A DNA stretch of 64,000 nucleotides from positions 20,267,001 through 20,331,000 of the forward strand of contig NC_092569.1 in NCBI RefSeq assembly GCF_037975245.1. Direction: 5' to 3'. Positions 1 to 13,300 of this stretch are shown piece after piece. Made by a program: the position numbers and the translations under genes. Source of the stretch: Apostichopus japonicus. Taxonomy: Eukaryota; Echinodermata; Holothuroidea; Aspidochirotida; Stichopodidae. Numbering within the stretch: the first letter of the stretch is position 1; each line of letters starts with the position of its first letter. A model generated the notes under the pieces. That model made no database searches. It had not been told where the DNA came from and saw only the letters and a program-made list of their open reading frames with translations.

Positions 1-1526
1 CAGACAATTCATTTTGTTATGCTGTAAATCGTTAACCCAATGCCATCAGTCAATATTGTACAGTAAACCATATGAAATGAGCCTTTAAACATCTCGCGTC
101 AATAAATTAAATTGGGATGCCGACTTTGTCTAACACGTTGACCATTGGCTCAGTTCATCAATTGCACACAAAATCTTCATAGGAAAACATGTTGTGGATA
201 AATGACATGTTGTCAAGGATATAATAATAAAGTCTTCCCCTTTATCTTAAACTAAGGGAAATCGAAAGTAAGATTCTGCCAAAGTCATCGTTTAGTATCT
301 AACGGATGATAAATTTGTATCGTTATAGGTTTTTTCCTGGCTTTAATGTTATTGCTCTATATGAAGATATTAAAATATGAAGGGGTTTCACAACCGTCTT
401 TGTTATCTTAAACTGCAATTTGTGTTGAATTTATTACACATTGGTGGTAGCACACTCAAGCGATGAAGGAAAGATCTTTACGGTGGATGGAAACGTTACC
501 CTGTTGCTTCACTCCAAGAACATAGCAAGGGTTTCAAATGTGAAAACATCACATTACCCTTTCGGGGTAAAAAGTTGTCTTAGTTTATATTAACTATGAC
601 AGTACAATAATATGAAATAGCCCAATGTTTGTATCCAGTTAGGTATATTTCTTATAACAGTAGCCGTTACCCAATAATCCTCTAATATTATACGCTTTGT
701 TCAGAATATCAAAACGTTACAATTCATTTCATGAAAGCATGTACACATAAATATACTTTAATTTGTAGTTGATTGAAACAGGTCTAATATTCATCATTGT
801 TTGGCAGGGAACGAATATGAAATATCTATTCTTATATTATCTGGCTTAGTTGCATGTAAAGTATTGTATTAACTTTCGTTTTTGCGTTGATTGCCTTTTT
901 GGACAGTTGGACAATTCTGAAAGGGAAAGTTAAACAAACGATAAACCATTTTCTAAAAAGACAATGTCATGAGAAGGTCTTATTCAGTTTTGCTTATCCT
1001 CAGTTTGCATTCAACCCAATTTTAATTGAATTGAACTGACACATATATAATGGGCATTCATATCCATGGATTGTTATTATTATTTTTACTGCCTATGGTG
1101 TAACATACTTCTACTTCACAACTAATAGCACAATGGACAATATGTGTTGTAATAATACATGCATGTGGCGCGTACCGAGCGACATTCGATATTTTTTGAA
1201 ATGATAACTTACTGTGGGTCACTGTCCAAAAGAGACGAAGATGAGACGATGAAAACAGAAAATAAAAAGGGCCCCATCCCCCACCCCGCCTACCCATCCC
1301 CACGTCTACAATGACTCTATAGTAAGTTACAACAACTAATATTCTGAATTATTACATATTTTATGGAGAAGAACGTTGCGACTTCCGTAATGGTCACTCA
1401 TTGAATCCCAGCAATTCTTGTGTCATGCATATATATGCGTGCCAAAGTGCAATTTCTAGCTATCATGATTGTTGTTTTTCTTTGACATAATAATCTTACT
1501 GTATAAACCGTACCCATCAACACGCT
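1..1526. other. Intergenic; nothing recognised
   Basis: AT-rich sequence downstream of the first WSC receptor gene. The only open frames are short, compositionally biased and lack splice context. I see no RNA gene or mobile-element hallmark. Confidence 0.6.
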
Positions 1527-1826
1527 CTATTCAGAACTGTTCTCCTTGAGTGTAGCATACATTATAGTGTTAGAAGCAGAATGATGACAACATGAACTAA
1601 CATTCTTAGTTGCGGTCACACTTTCCCTTTGCAAAGAACTAGGACCCTGAAGCTGTTCGAAAAGTCGTTTAGCATTTAAAAATGTCGAATTAACATCATC
1701 ACTATCTGTGGAGTGAATATCATTGATACCCCTACGAGCTGTCGTGTCCCTTTCAATATGTTCTTGCCCTTCTTTATTTAGAAAAACTGTCTTCTTTTTT
1801 CCGACATTTAAGAATGTCTGTTTCAT
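1527..1826 (-). CDS. Possible continuation of the receptor 1 tail in the next frame
   Basis: This frame overlaps the end of the last exon of the WSC receptor ending at 1774 and runs on for about 82 further residues. It is hydrophilic, rich in Ser, Thr and Asn, and ends SNTIMYATLKENSSE, where IMYATL fits the ITIM consensus. The third WSC-type gene (stop at 16913) ends similarly with EVYATME. The two frames meet at an A6 run near 1798-1803; one base fewer there would join them. It may therefore be the true C-terminus cut off by an indel or assembly error, or the target of an alternative acceptor, or an unused relic. Confidence 0.4.
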   Translation of the reverse strand: MKQTFLNVGKKKTVFLNKEGQEHIERDTTARRGINDIHSTDSDDVNSTFLNAKRLFEQLQGPSSLQRESVTATKNVSSCCHHSASNTIMYATLKENSSE

Positions 1827-4800
1827 AGTTGAGTTTATCTTGCGTTAGGCAATCTGTCACACCTGGTATTTGATGCGCTCTACATACCTCAATATCAACG
1901 ACAGCGTAAGGCTCTATGAGTTTATGGAAGTATGTTGAACTATTTTCGCTCTTCTCGTCTTCTTCAATATTTTGAAGTTCATCAACCTCTTCATGATCCT
2001 GAGAAGATGGAGAACTATATGATTTCAATATTTCTTTTACTGATTGGTCAAAGAATTGACATGAAGCTCCTCTACATGTCTTGTATGTCGCCACAGCAGG
2101 TTCAACTTCAAGATTGCTATCTTCAATTGCAATATAAGTTGAAGGTTGATCCATATCGACAGGAGCAGATATTTTGAAGGATCCTACGTGATAAGAATGT
2201 CTAACACAGCATCTATTCCTTTCCATTGTAATTTCATTTTCATTATCTACATTAGAGGCGTCACAGTTATTTATTCCGCTACTTGTGCATGACAAATACG
2301 AATCCAGTGGACACTCCCGTGCTCGTCGCCACCATCGTGTTATGCTCCTTAAAGCACCTGGGCGGCATCTGTGAATAATAATATGAAAAAAAAACATGAA
2401 ACAAGACAAGAACAATAAAGAACCCTCAAACTAAAACAGTACATATATCTTTGAAAATAGCCCCTCGTCTTCCACTTCCTATCTCCCTCGGGCCAATATT
2501 TAATCTGCACCAACACAATGACAGTTGTAAGTAACGCCGTAGTTCTTCTTAACAATGTTTCGCTTTGCAGCATAGGCATTGGTAATACAGGAATAATGTT
2601 CAAGACAGGGGTTATTCACATGATCGGCTGTTTTGGTAATTCCTCCCTATATTCACAGTTTTTTTTTGGTAAGTTTTTTCATTATGTAATTTTCCCAATG
2701 TTGGGGTTTGCTTGTACAAAAAAAATACTGCATAATGATTATGGAGTTTCCTAGAGTTGTCCAGTCCCCAAACTATGGCGTCGAGCTAAAGCGTATGACA
2801 AACGTTTGGCATAGACCATTATATACTTACTTGGAAATGAAATAGACCGAGCCAATAACCGACATGCACCCAAGGATAAATGACGTAGAAGATATAAGGA
2901 AACAAATTCTACCGAAACCGCTTTCTGTAAATTAAAATGATTCATCAGATCAAACCAAATAAATTGGATACTGGATATTCCGTGAATCAACATTAGTTTC
3001 ATTTTACACTGCCATTAACAGTTTATGCAAAACGATATAACTTTTTTGTCTTATTTAGAGTACATTGATTTCAGTTCTGTAAGCTAATTACAATTGTTTT
3101 AGCAATAGAATTTTGAATAGAGACAATAACTCAACTAATAATAATTTTATACCTCGATAACTTGTTAATCATTAAATGTACTACATTCAATTACAAATGT
3201 CTTCGACTTACCGACATATTGCTGTAACTCCCAGCAGGAATTATTCAAAATAATAATTTTCAAAATATTATATTTTAGTTGGAAACGACAGTACTTGGAA
3301 CGTGATTCTGCAACATTTCTTGTATGTTTAAAAGTCATAAATCGGACCCTTTTCTTAAAGTTCATCTTTCATACGAAACCCAAAGTATAATGTATATATA
3401 TATTGTTTCTTGTTATAATTTCAAGGACTTGAATAAATGTATTTCAAACTCAACGACCTTGTATACATATTTCATGTAACATTTATATAGCAAATAAGAA
3501 AAGGGATTATTTAAGAATAGTTTGCGATATACAAGAAGGTAAATATTGTTACCAACAGTGGCAGCAAAACTGGGTACAGATAAACATCAAGTGTGAACAT
3601 AATAGCAAATACTTATGATACTGGCACGATTAAAATGTCACCATTACACTATTTTTACCACAACGTTGAAGAAGATAGGTCAAAATTCATCCAAATCCTA
3701 TGAAATGTCGAATTGAGAGTGAAATAGTAAGAAAAAGTTGAACTTACTCCTCTTAGCAGCCTTTTGTTTCCAAATTGCAATTCTTCCACTGCCTCCGCAT
3801 TTTTCGGCTCCCGAACAAAATACACCATTTTCAAAGCAAGACGTCTTGTGCACATCTTTAGAAGGGAGTACGTCTTCGCACAAGCATTCGTTACCTCCAA
3901 TGAGACCGTTGAATGAATGTGACATACATTTACGTTGACATAACTCTAAAGTTAAATCCGGAAATTTACCACCGAAATGGAAGATTTCTGAACTATCATT
4001 TGAAGAATGATGAAAGCAGCCCTGGTATTGATCGTCTTAATATGTAAATGAATATGAAATATGCAAACACGTAAATTAGATATTCGGATATTCATTTAAT
4101 GAAGTAATACATGTTGATCAATGAAATCGAATCTGAAATACAGACTCAATGACGATCGCACAAGAAAACGACACTGTAAATTGAAATAGTTCACGATGTT
4201 CCTTGAGTAATTCATCCGAGGTAAAAACTCAATAACAGACTCCAGAAAGACAACATAATAACATTGTTAATATACAATTTTTAAAAACATACACAATTAC
4301 GACCTCACAATGGATTGCTACGTCATCGTTTAATTGAGTTCTACACGGTGTTCTTTCATTGTGTAATATGAAGTACTAACTCAGAAATGAACTCCAGAAG
4401 ACATAGTTATGACAAATTCAAATTGAGTATTACATGCTGTTCTTTGATGCAGAATCTAGAAATACAGATGCCCTAACGACCTCACCAGTAATCATTACGT
4501 TATCGTTTAAACGAGTACGACACGGTGTTCTTTCATTATGTTTTTTGAAGTACTAACTCAGAAATGGAATATAAACAATGTCTAGCTTTAATGTGATATG
4601 GGGAATAATAAAATCGAAAGCAATTGACATTGTTAACATGTGAAAGTATATGCTGCCTAAAATCCAAGCTGTAACATTGCCGTGGTAACTTAGCAAACTT
4701 TACAATGAGCAAAGCTAGTGTACATTTTATTGGGCTTGAAAGATTAATTTAATAACTTTTTTATTTCCGTTAATGTTACTTTATTGAATGTATTTTTTTT

Positions 4801-6008
4801 TTTATTTGCATGATAGAAATTTTGGAAGTTGGTGTAAGATGGTTGCCAAGACAAATGAAGATAAGATGAGAACAATTAAGTCACGTGATGTTATTGTCCA
4901 CAGGCTATTACATCGTTTTACGGCGTATGATATATCGTATACGTGACCATAGAAAAACCTAATAGAATATAACAGTATCAATATTTTCTCTTCTGAAGTG
5001 CTTTGATATCTTAAATGGAGATGAGTCATTTTCTTTCCATAAGCATATAAGAAATGTTGGTTTAGAGGTATGCAAACCCTATCCTTAAAATGTTGACAAC
5101 AGTCGCTGTCTTTATATCCTACCTTGATACACGGCCAGAGCCTGTTCTCCGCCACATTTCACAGCTCCCGCACAGAATGTATTGCACTCTATGTCAGAAA
5201 CATTTGTGAGTTTTTCATATAGGCCGTCATCCCCGTTTCTGCAGTGGCAATATGTTCCATTTTCCAAGCCGAAGTGTGTATAACTCCCAACGGCACAAAA
5301 CCGAGAGCAATTTGAATGGCTTAAATCACTTTGATAGAGCCGTATTTCAAATTTTTCGTCAAAGTTACCAGAAAAGCATCCTAAGTAGTCTCTGTCTGTT
5401 TAAGAACAAACAAAAATGATCTTGGTCGGATTGGGTGAAGCGATTTACGAAAATAATATGATGACATCGAAAAGAAAAACTGGTTTACTGAGGTCACGAA
5501 ATGGGTCAGCCAACATTTCTCAAAAAGTTAACCGTCTTGAGAATTTTCATTGATTTACACTATTAGTTTTATCTTAAGTTGAAAATGTGCACGTCTTTTC
5601 TGCACGTCTTCCTCTTCTATGTCATAAATGCTCTTCAAGACAAGAAGCATTTTCGTTAATGTTTAGCATGATTATACCTTTATATAAACTTTTGCCATGT
5701 TTACGCATTAATGAAACACTGAATAGTAGAAGGTATACCGTTCTGGAATTCTCTTTATCCAGAAATTATAGCAATTTAAATGTTCCTTATTCTAACATAG
5801 TTGAAATATAATGATGTTGAAAAGAAAAGCATTGTGAATTTCAGAGGAATTCGCCCGTATTCTACTATGAAGGTTGTATTGTAGATTCATTATGTAACAC
5901 AGAACGAGTTCATATTTTTCAGACAACAAAAGTGAGCTCACCTGCAAAACACAGCATTGTTTCACACAAAATCACAATTATAAATACTTCAGTGCTTGAG
6001 AAACACAT
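1774..6008 (-). CDS. WSC-domain transmembrane receptor, 5 exons (receptor 1)
   Basis: Exons on the minus strand: 6008-5942, 5395-5123, 4035-3748, 2924-2831 and 2368-1774, joined in phases 1,1,1,2 to 1317 nt (438 residues). The 67-nt first exon encodes a signal peptide starting MCFSSTEV and ending before a GTGAGC donor. Exons 2 and 3 each encode a WSC module with eight cysteines (residues about 23-113 and 114-209); WSC modules are known as carbohydrate-binding extracellular domains. Exon 4 encodes one membrane helix (about 215-239, ICFLISSTSFILGC...), followed by basic RPGALRSITRWWRRAR, so the tail is cytoplasmic. The tail (241-438) is acidic and contains STYIAI, which fits the ITIM consensus [SIVL]xYxx[ILV]. 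No stalk exon was found between exons 3 and 4, though direct joining keeps frame. The stop TAA lies inside an AATAAA. A second open frame directly downstream suggests the tail may once have been longer. Ligand and signalling role are inferred. Confidence 0.82.
4200..4570. repeat. Diverged tandem repeat of about 177 bp in a receptor intron
   Basis: Two related units, about 4300-4390 and 4477-4566, share the order ACGACCTCAC, CGTTTAA, ACACGGTGTTCTTTCATT and GAAGTACTAACTCAGAAATG. Further partial similarity lies around 4190-4260 and 4420-4470. The repeat sits in the intron between the two WSC exons of the receptor at 6008->1774. No coding potential is seen. Confidence 0.6.
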
Positions 6009-9000
6009 GATCAAATGTATCCATGTAATCCTGTGCAAAGATTATGACTTCAATTCCACCATAATATGGTACAGAGGAAACTGTCTCATTTCAATCATGA
6101 ACAGTTATTCGTACATTGTGCCTCATGCCGTATTTGCTACAAACCAACCTTCCAAGTTGTCTTCGTTGATTAAGAACATAACATATATGAGAATATGCCT
6201 TTATCGACTGCACGCTAACCTATACCGAAACCAAAAGCATCGATATGCTTCATTAGTATTCTGCATTCAGGTATATTTAAAGAGAATATTAAGATATATC
6301 GGTTATAAAGAAACCGAAACATGCTTACATGCATTTCAGTGATTTAGAAATATATGCTACATTATTAAAATGAATAACTTTGTATTCTATGCAATTCTTA
6401 TAGCAAGGCCTGCATTGAAAAACCGAACAGAAAGTATTACCTGAGATAACACTCGCATGCCTAACACTTTATACTGTTTTAGTTTGCTACAGTAATTGAC
6501 ACTGATATCGTAGTCCTGCGGATTATTTTAGCATTATTCGCTTCTCAATCTTTCTTGTATATGTGCACCCGGTTTATAGCCTTATCATTGAAACTCAGTT
6601 TAAAGATTTATCAGTTAAAAGTGCGAGAAACCGTTAATCAGTTAAAACTGAATGTGTGTAAAAATTTCTTAACATGTGTTATTTCCTACCGAGAAAGAAT
6701 TAACAACAGAATGCCGAAACACACGAAGCGGCGCATAACGATTGATATGTGTTAACTCCTTACCAAGACAGGATTTGATTGATTCGTGGCAATTTGCCAT
6801 TTTGCCAATTTGCCAATTTGCTACAAGTCGCTTATGTGGGTTTCTACTGTCCTGGCCAATACGATATGATAGGACAATGGCAGTCCTGTAAAGTGATTCG
6901 ACTTATTAGATTCTACATTGTTATGTCATGGTTTTCCTTAACCTATCCGGGAAATTTTAATATCGTGTTACAGTTGAAAGAATCCGAAAAAGACTTAAGT
7001 CATGTTTTTTAATAAATAAAGACATGTGATTTGTATTCATATATTGAACAATAGCGTATATAGGCAGTCCACAAGGCGCAGAGTTCTCTTTTTGGTTCGG
7101 AGGGTTAAAGCTTCAATACACGCATTGAAAGGCACGGGGACGATGTGTGTGGTGGCCGTTGGTGTCCAAAGTCCTCGGAAACTTGATTTCGGTGTTTTCT
7201 TCTTTATTGGTTACTGAACTCGTTTTCAGAAATATGCTGTTTTAATTGAACACCGTTTCCTCTTTATATTAAAACATGGGATATTAAAATATCTAAAGGT
7301 GAATATTGCCCTCATTTCCATTTGAAGTTTAACTGAGATTGACATTTGCCTATTGCAAAGAAGAAAAGAAATCACAATAAATATAAAAACCTTTATTTGA
7401 AGGAACTACATAGTGAAGTAAACCGGCCCATCGCTTGATTGCTCAACATTCAGTGACAACTTCCGTGCGTAATAATTTTGTCCTCGCCACGGAGGTTTGT
7501 GGACGTAAAGTTTGTTATCAAGAAAATGCATATTGTCATGCATATTGAAATCCCTAAACTGTCTCACGAAACAATTTCAACTTGATAATTTGTTATGCCA
7601 TTTCATCATATCATATCAATATCATTAACAGTAGTTTTACAATAGTTATCTTCTGTCGTTGCTGATTTCCAGATCTCTGCGTTAGGTTGTAAATTGATAT
7701 GGTATCATTATTTTCGATTTTTCGTTGTGATTACGCATTTGCAAGAGGACAGTTCCATGGGGTCAAATTCAAATACGGATTTACCATATTGTTATGTAGT
7801 AACTTCAAAGTTGTATCAATACCGTTCTATACTGAGTTCAATATATCGCGAGCGGCTCATCACAGTTAATTTACTCCATTACTCCTATTGATAGCGGTAA
7901 GGAAATGTATAGATTAGAGAAGGACCTTGCCACATTACAATATTATGTGTCAGTTAGCTATTTCGTCTACATCTGCCCTTGTTGGCAGATGCTTTCAAAA
8001 ATTACATTCCTAAAACAAGTGTTTGTATTTATCATTGAAATTGTGACATCTGGAATATTAGCTCAATCTGTCAATGCTCGTTGCATTTTGAATTTTAACA
8101 ATTTCTCTTTGAGTAGAAATAGTAGTTTTCTTTTCTCTGTAGATAACTGTTTTACAGGAAATAAGGAAAGACGAAAGCCTTGTTTACATTACTTATAATC
8201 ATACAGTCTGCTGTTCACAGATGCATTCACAAATTATCGCTAAATTTAAACCAGAAATGCAAAAGTGCACGGTGCTTATGTAAATAGTCGTGCGTTTGTG
8301 GTATCTGAGACTAGAAGGTTGCGGTCTTTAGATATCATGGTTCCTAAAGTTTCCACGATTTTATCTATGTCACTGAAATGAAACGACCTCTCAATTGTAT
8401 GTTTAAATTCAATGTATGTTTAAATTTAAATTCATTTCAAATAGTGAATTGTACCATCTATCTTTATTTATGCACCGGCTAATTAGTTGATATGTATTCG
8501 TGAGTTTCCTTAATTTGTTGTAAGATTAAGGGTTTAAAATGTTTGATTTTATTTCCCACTTTCACATTATTCCAAACAAGACCAAACATTTAAAAGGAAG
8601 AAAAAGATAATCTTCCAACAATTGTGAAAAACAGAATACACACTTTGCTAATAAACTATAAATATATCAATTAATGAACTCGTCCATGTACATTATTATC
8701 ATGCATAACAATAACCCTTGACCTTATCCAGGAAGAACCCCCGAAAAAGTGCAGTGATTGTTTGAAATAAACATCAGATATATATCAACTGTTTCAGGCA
8801 TTCCCTTAGGTCATCATTATTATAATCCAAAGTAATAACCGTTGACCTTCGCGAGGCTTGTGATGATGTGATGTGATTGCTGGTGATGATGTGATGCGAT
8901 TGGTTGAGAGAAATAGTACTGCAACCAATCTTACGTTTTAACTGTAAAATAGTAAAGAAGGCGAGAGATCCAAGTTTGAATCATCCTTCCCTTTGGCTGC

Positions 9001-9960
9001 AGATAACTGTATTTGCCCTTTGCCCTCCTAATCCTGGTAGTGGGTTCTTCTTCTCACGTGAAGCACCTAAGTACAACATATGAGATATTATTGAGATATC
9101 TTGTCACAATCAAAGCGTTACAGACAAGTACGAGTAAACACACATTAACAAGCATACCGTCATGGCTTTTTTTTACGATACAAATCAAAACCAAACATTC
9201 AGATCTTCGACATATAAAGTGCAAACAAAAAATAGTTGTAGTGTTCAGCTCTTGTTAAATGAGTATAAACCAATTTATCTCTCCACGTTGTTCTAGTCCT
9301 AATGTTGATGGAATTGATATATTCATTGATAACAGTGCAATACCTCTTGTCGGTCAATCGCGCTATAAATTTCTCTGTGTTTATCTTGAGTGCCAACGAA
9401 AGTTGTAGCATAATATTGGCACTCATATTTAGACAACATTTGACAGTGTTGTTGTTAGATTTATTGGTGATAGGGGTAAATATCCATGAGCAAAACAATA
9501 TACATGTTAAATCTCCAATAAAGTTTGTATGATGATTTTTTAAAAATTTAATGTGTTAATATATCGCACTCCCTAAAATAGAACCAACGTTTAAGTGACT
9601 TCCTGTTTGTCACGAAACACTGTTAGTGTAGAGAAGAGGGCAACGAAAGTTGATTTATTTGTTGCAGACAATAATAGTATTGAATGAAACCAAAAGATAA
9701 TCATAACAATGTCAGTAACATATTGAAAGAAAATTAAAGAAAGGGGTTGATAAGTTAATTTCATACTGATGATAAAATAGCTCCTGTATATTGCTATAAA
9801 CTGCCACGTATCGAAACCGATGTTGTACATTAAACCGACATATTTTATTAGTAAACTGTGAATCTGCTGCAATTCAGGTAAAGGAAGAAGGAAAATAAAA
9901 ACAGTAAGAAAGAGAGTAAAAAATAAACAGTGCTATTGTTGAGTGAATAAAACGACGTAA
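6009..9960. other. Intergenic between two WSC receptor genes
   Basis: AT-rich spacer between the first exon of the receptor starting at 6008 and the 3' end of the receptor ending at 10323. Short open frames occur on both strands, but none has domain features, good exon borders or similarity to the neighbouring exons. A small GTGATGATGTGATG-type repeat lies near 8861-8905. The promoter of the 6008 gene should lie at its low end, but no TATA element can be assigned with confidence. Confidence 0.5.
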
Positions 9961-10080
9961 TTGAAAGCAATGAAGCCTGTCATTTGGGAGGTCATGGGTT
10001 CGATCCTCGGCATGCCCAATTAAGGTGGGTGATTTTTTTGATCCAGGCGAAGTTCCCATCTGAACTGGCCTTAAAAATTG
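9961..10080 (+). repeat. tRNA-derived SINE-like fragment
   Basis: GGTTCGATCC at 9997-10006 matches the RNA polymerase III B box of tRNA-derived SINEs. It is followed by a short tail with GATTTTTTTGATCC. The antisense translation includes EDRTHDLPNDRL, a kind of peptide that tRNA-type SINEs often give in automated translations. I cannot place a good A box or a cloverleaf, so this is a degenerate fragment and not a tRNA gene. Confidence 0.45.
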
Positions 10081-10322
10081 TTTACAATTTAATAATTATC
10101 CAAGACTGTAAATCGGAAGTGTAAGTAATAACCCATTTATGGATTAGGCATACGTGGCTGCCTAGCGTTGTAAAGTAACTGCCTTCCATGTCGATATATA
10201 CACTCGCTTCAATCTTATATACTTAAAGTTATAACTAAGCGAAATCAGCTATAACACTAAACTCCACTTCGTGTTCTCAATAACGGTAACAGTGGAAAAA
10301 AAACTCCTCGTACATTTCGTGT

Positions 10323-13300
10323 TTAGATATCATATAACCCTAATCCATACGCATCAAGTGAGTCAGCTTCCTGTGAAGGTCCCGTCTCCCTTCCTACCGT
10401 TACATTGCCTGTATCTTGTAAGGAATGATCTATTGATTCACAAAGAGTTCCATGATATGATTCAACAACATACTCCACGTCGGTCATATCATCCGGGTTC
10501 TCAGCTAAATATGAATGACGTACATCTATATTTGGTCTCCTTTCGTTATCATATTTAATTGTCGGTTTGGGGCGCATCTGCGTAAGGTACCAACGTGAAA
10601 TCGTAGATCTGGTGGCAAAATGTAAGATTAATGAAGATAAACTAATTTTAAAGAGAGAGAAAAAATACACCAAGTCTTCATGACATTACGGCATGCAGAG
10701 GTGCGCTCGAAGTTGTGTCAAAGTGAAATGGTGTACCCAATGTAGAGATATAAGACTATTTGGTCATTTTGATGGATCAGAAAAAGTTGAACACGCGCAT
10801 TATCTATCTGTGTTGACATATTCTGATGTAGAAACTCAATTCTTATATAAACTATTCCAAATTTATCTTATTTGATTTTTTCCTTGATGTAGGATTTTTT
10901 CGGTCACATTAAAATATTGTTCATTCATACTTAGTAAAGATTCCTAAATCCTATTGGTCCGTTCAGGTCAGCTGACCGTGGTTAATCCTGTGAGTAACGC
11001 ACGGTAAAATTACCGGTGGATGAATACAATTGTTACCATGTTTTGTCGTCTGCTTTGCTGAGCTATTGAAATTCATCAAAAACACAAAATCTTGTTCAAA
11101 AGTCTTGCAAGATGCCATCACAGGTAAAGGACGCGAAACCATGGATCCGCACTCGAGTCTAGGCCAAAGTGTAGGCTGCACAGCTGTTGCCTCCAACAAT
11201 GACATTAACGTTACTGCTGCTGTTAGGGCTGAAACGTCTAACATGTCCAAACTGTTTTCCAAATGTTCTTTCCAAAGTCCTGCGAATGTTTACTTCCAAA
11301 ATTCATAGTAATATCCGTATTAAAACACCAAACAGTTGTGGATGCTTTGAGTTTAAATATATCCAGTATCTGTCCGTAATTAAATGTTCGCAAGGTCTTT
11401 ATGTTGCTCATAGTGTTATAAAGTTAAAGTTAAACGACCGCAGTGCCAAGCACTGTGTAGTGTGTACGTTCAAGTGAGTGTACGTGTTCAATACAAGGCC
11501 TACTATGTTATCGTATGGCTGTATACCATACGTACATGTTTGTCCCTAGAATGGTTGCTATGGGAACCAGAAGCTGTAGGGCATTGATATGATGAAGCTA
11601 ATTAGTAATTGTTTGTAGTTCCTTGTTATTGAGACCTTTCAAAAATAGTTTTATGGCCGCAATATTGCCAAAAATTAGTTAAATATTATTATGGTTCATC
11701 TTTTATGAATGACAGCCTTTCAAAGACGTTTCCTTTATCATTATTCACTATCGTTCAGTATTACTTTATAATTGCACATGTACATTAATGTTATGCTGGT
11801 TGTTAATCGTTAATTCGACTTACGGGGCATCACTTTAATAAATCTTCGGTTATATTTAACCAAAAATGTTTTTTTTTTATGATTTTTCCCCCACACAAAT
11901 GGTAGTGTATGAATGAACGGGGTTAATCAACGGTCTAGCGTGCGTTACTCACAGGATTAATGCACGATCGGGGGATAATGCAAGCGATGCACGAGGGCGG
12001 AGCCCGAGTGCATCCACGCTAGACCGTTGATTAACCTCTTATTGAAAACCTCACAGACGCAAGGAAACTCGTTCGGGAGCTGCATGATTTCCTTGGGGTA
12101 AACTCATGCCGCATGTATATGCCAACAGATGACAACAACAGTCATGTTTTTTTCAATAAATATTTGCAAGGATTGAGTATCAGCATGCCTATTCATTAGT
12201 CTATTTCATTGTTGAAAACGTAACCCTTGCTCTTTCTCTATATATCGTGGTATTTTGACATTGCGTCATGTAGTATAGATAGAGGAACGGTGATGGGTCC
12301 CATCTCTCACACTGGACCGGGGCTTCTGAATCCTTAGCATTACACAATTGATATATTATTATTGTTATAACTAGTTTATTTTATGATATAGTAGAATATC
12401 GATATTTACCTGCACAATACAATTCCGGCAATCCCACCAATTAACACTCCTACAACAAACAGGAACGCTGTGATGAAATACCTGCTGGAAGTCACGACAG
12501 CAGGATCTGTGCTAATGAACAATACAAGCTTTCATAAGGTAAATACAAATAAATAAAACGAGTAGTACATAACCTACACACACACAGGGGAGTAAGAACT
12601 TGGGGGCAAAACATCAGAGGGGCACTTTCTCAACCACCACTCGTTATGCTATATACGATACACACCGGCCATGTCACTTAAATATATATAATGTGTTAGT
12701 ATGCTATCAATACTAGTATGGTGCACGTGACTCTATCAACCTGCATACTGTACTACATACTGTACTTCTGTCCATCCATAATTTAGAACTTTCCGAAAAA
12801 ATCCTCCTGTGTTCATTACTTGAACAAAAGTCTTTAGCAACCTCGGTTAAATCCTTAGCATGTACAGTTTAAAGATAAATAATTAAAATAAAATATTAAA
12901 ATTAACAAACGCTTAAGATATCCAAAAGACAGTTCTTCATCAAAGGGGAAAATATTTATTTACCAGTAGGGCACATTTGCTATTTTGAAAAAAAGTGGGG
13001 AGCACGTGCCCCTAGTGCCCCCTGGTCCTACCCCCTGCACACACATATGTATATGTATACCATAAAATACACACACACACCTATGTATTATATATATATA
13101 GCAAAGATTAAGTTGTTCATTTCCTGCTGTAATACTGCTCAATGCATGAAAGTAGAGCAAGTGCATAATATAGTATACGTAGCCTATATTTTATGGTAAC
13201 CTACATCACGTTGCTACTCGAGGTTGACGGTCAATGCGGCGATCATCATACAACAGCATAGTTAAGCATGATCATTCTCGTTGGTTAACAATTTTCTCGC

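Noticed and set aside
5932-6342. 136-codon plus-strand frame
   Set aside because: Antisense to the signal-peptide exon of the minus-strand receptor; low-complexity composition and no features.
9990-10060. tRNA gene
   Set aside because: A B-box-like motif is present but no cloverleaf, A box or acceptor stem could be drawn; a SINE fragment fits better.
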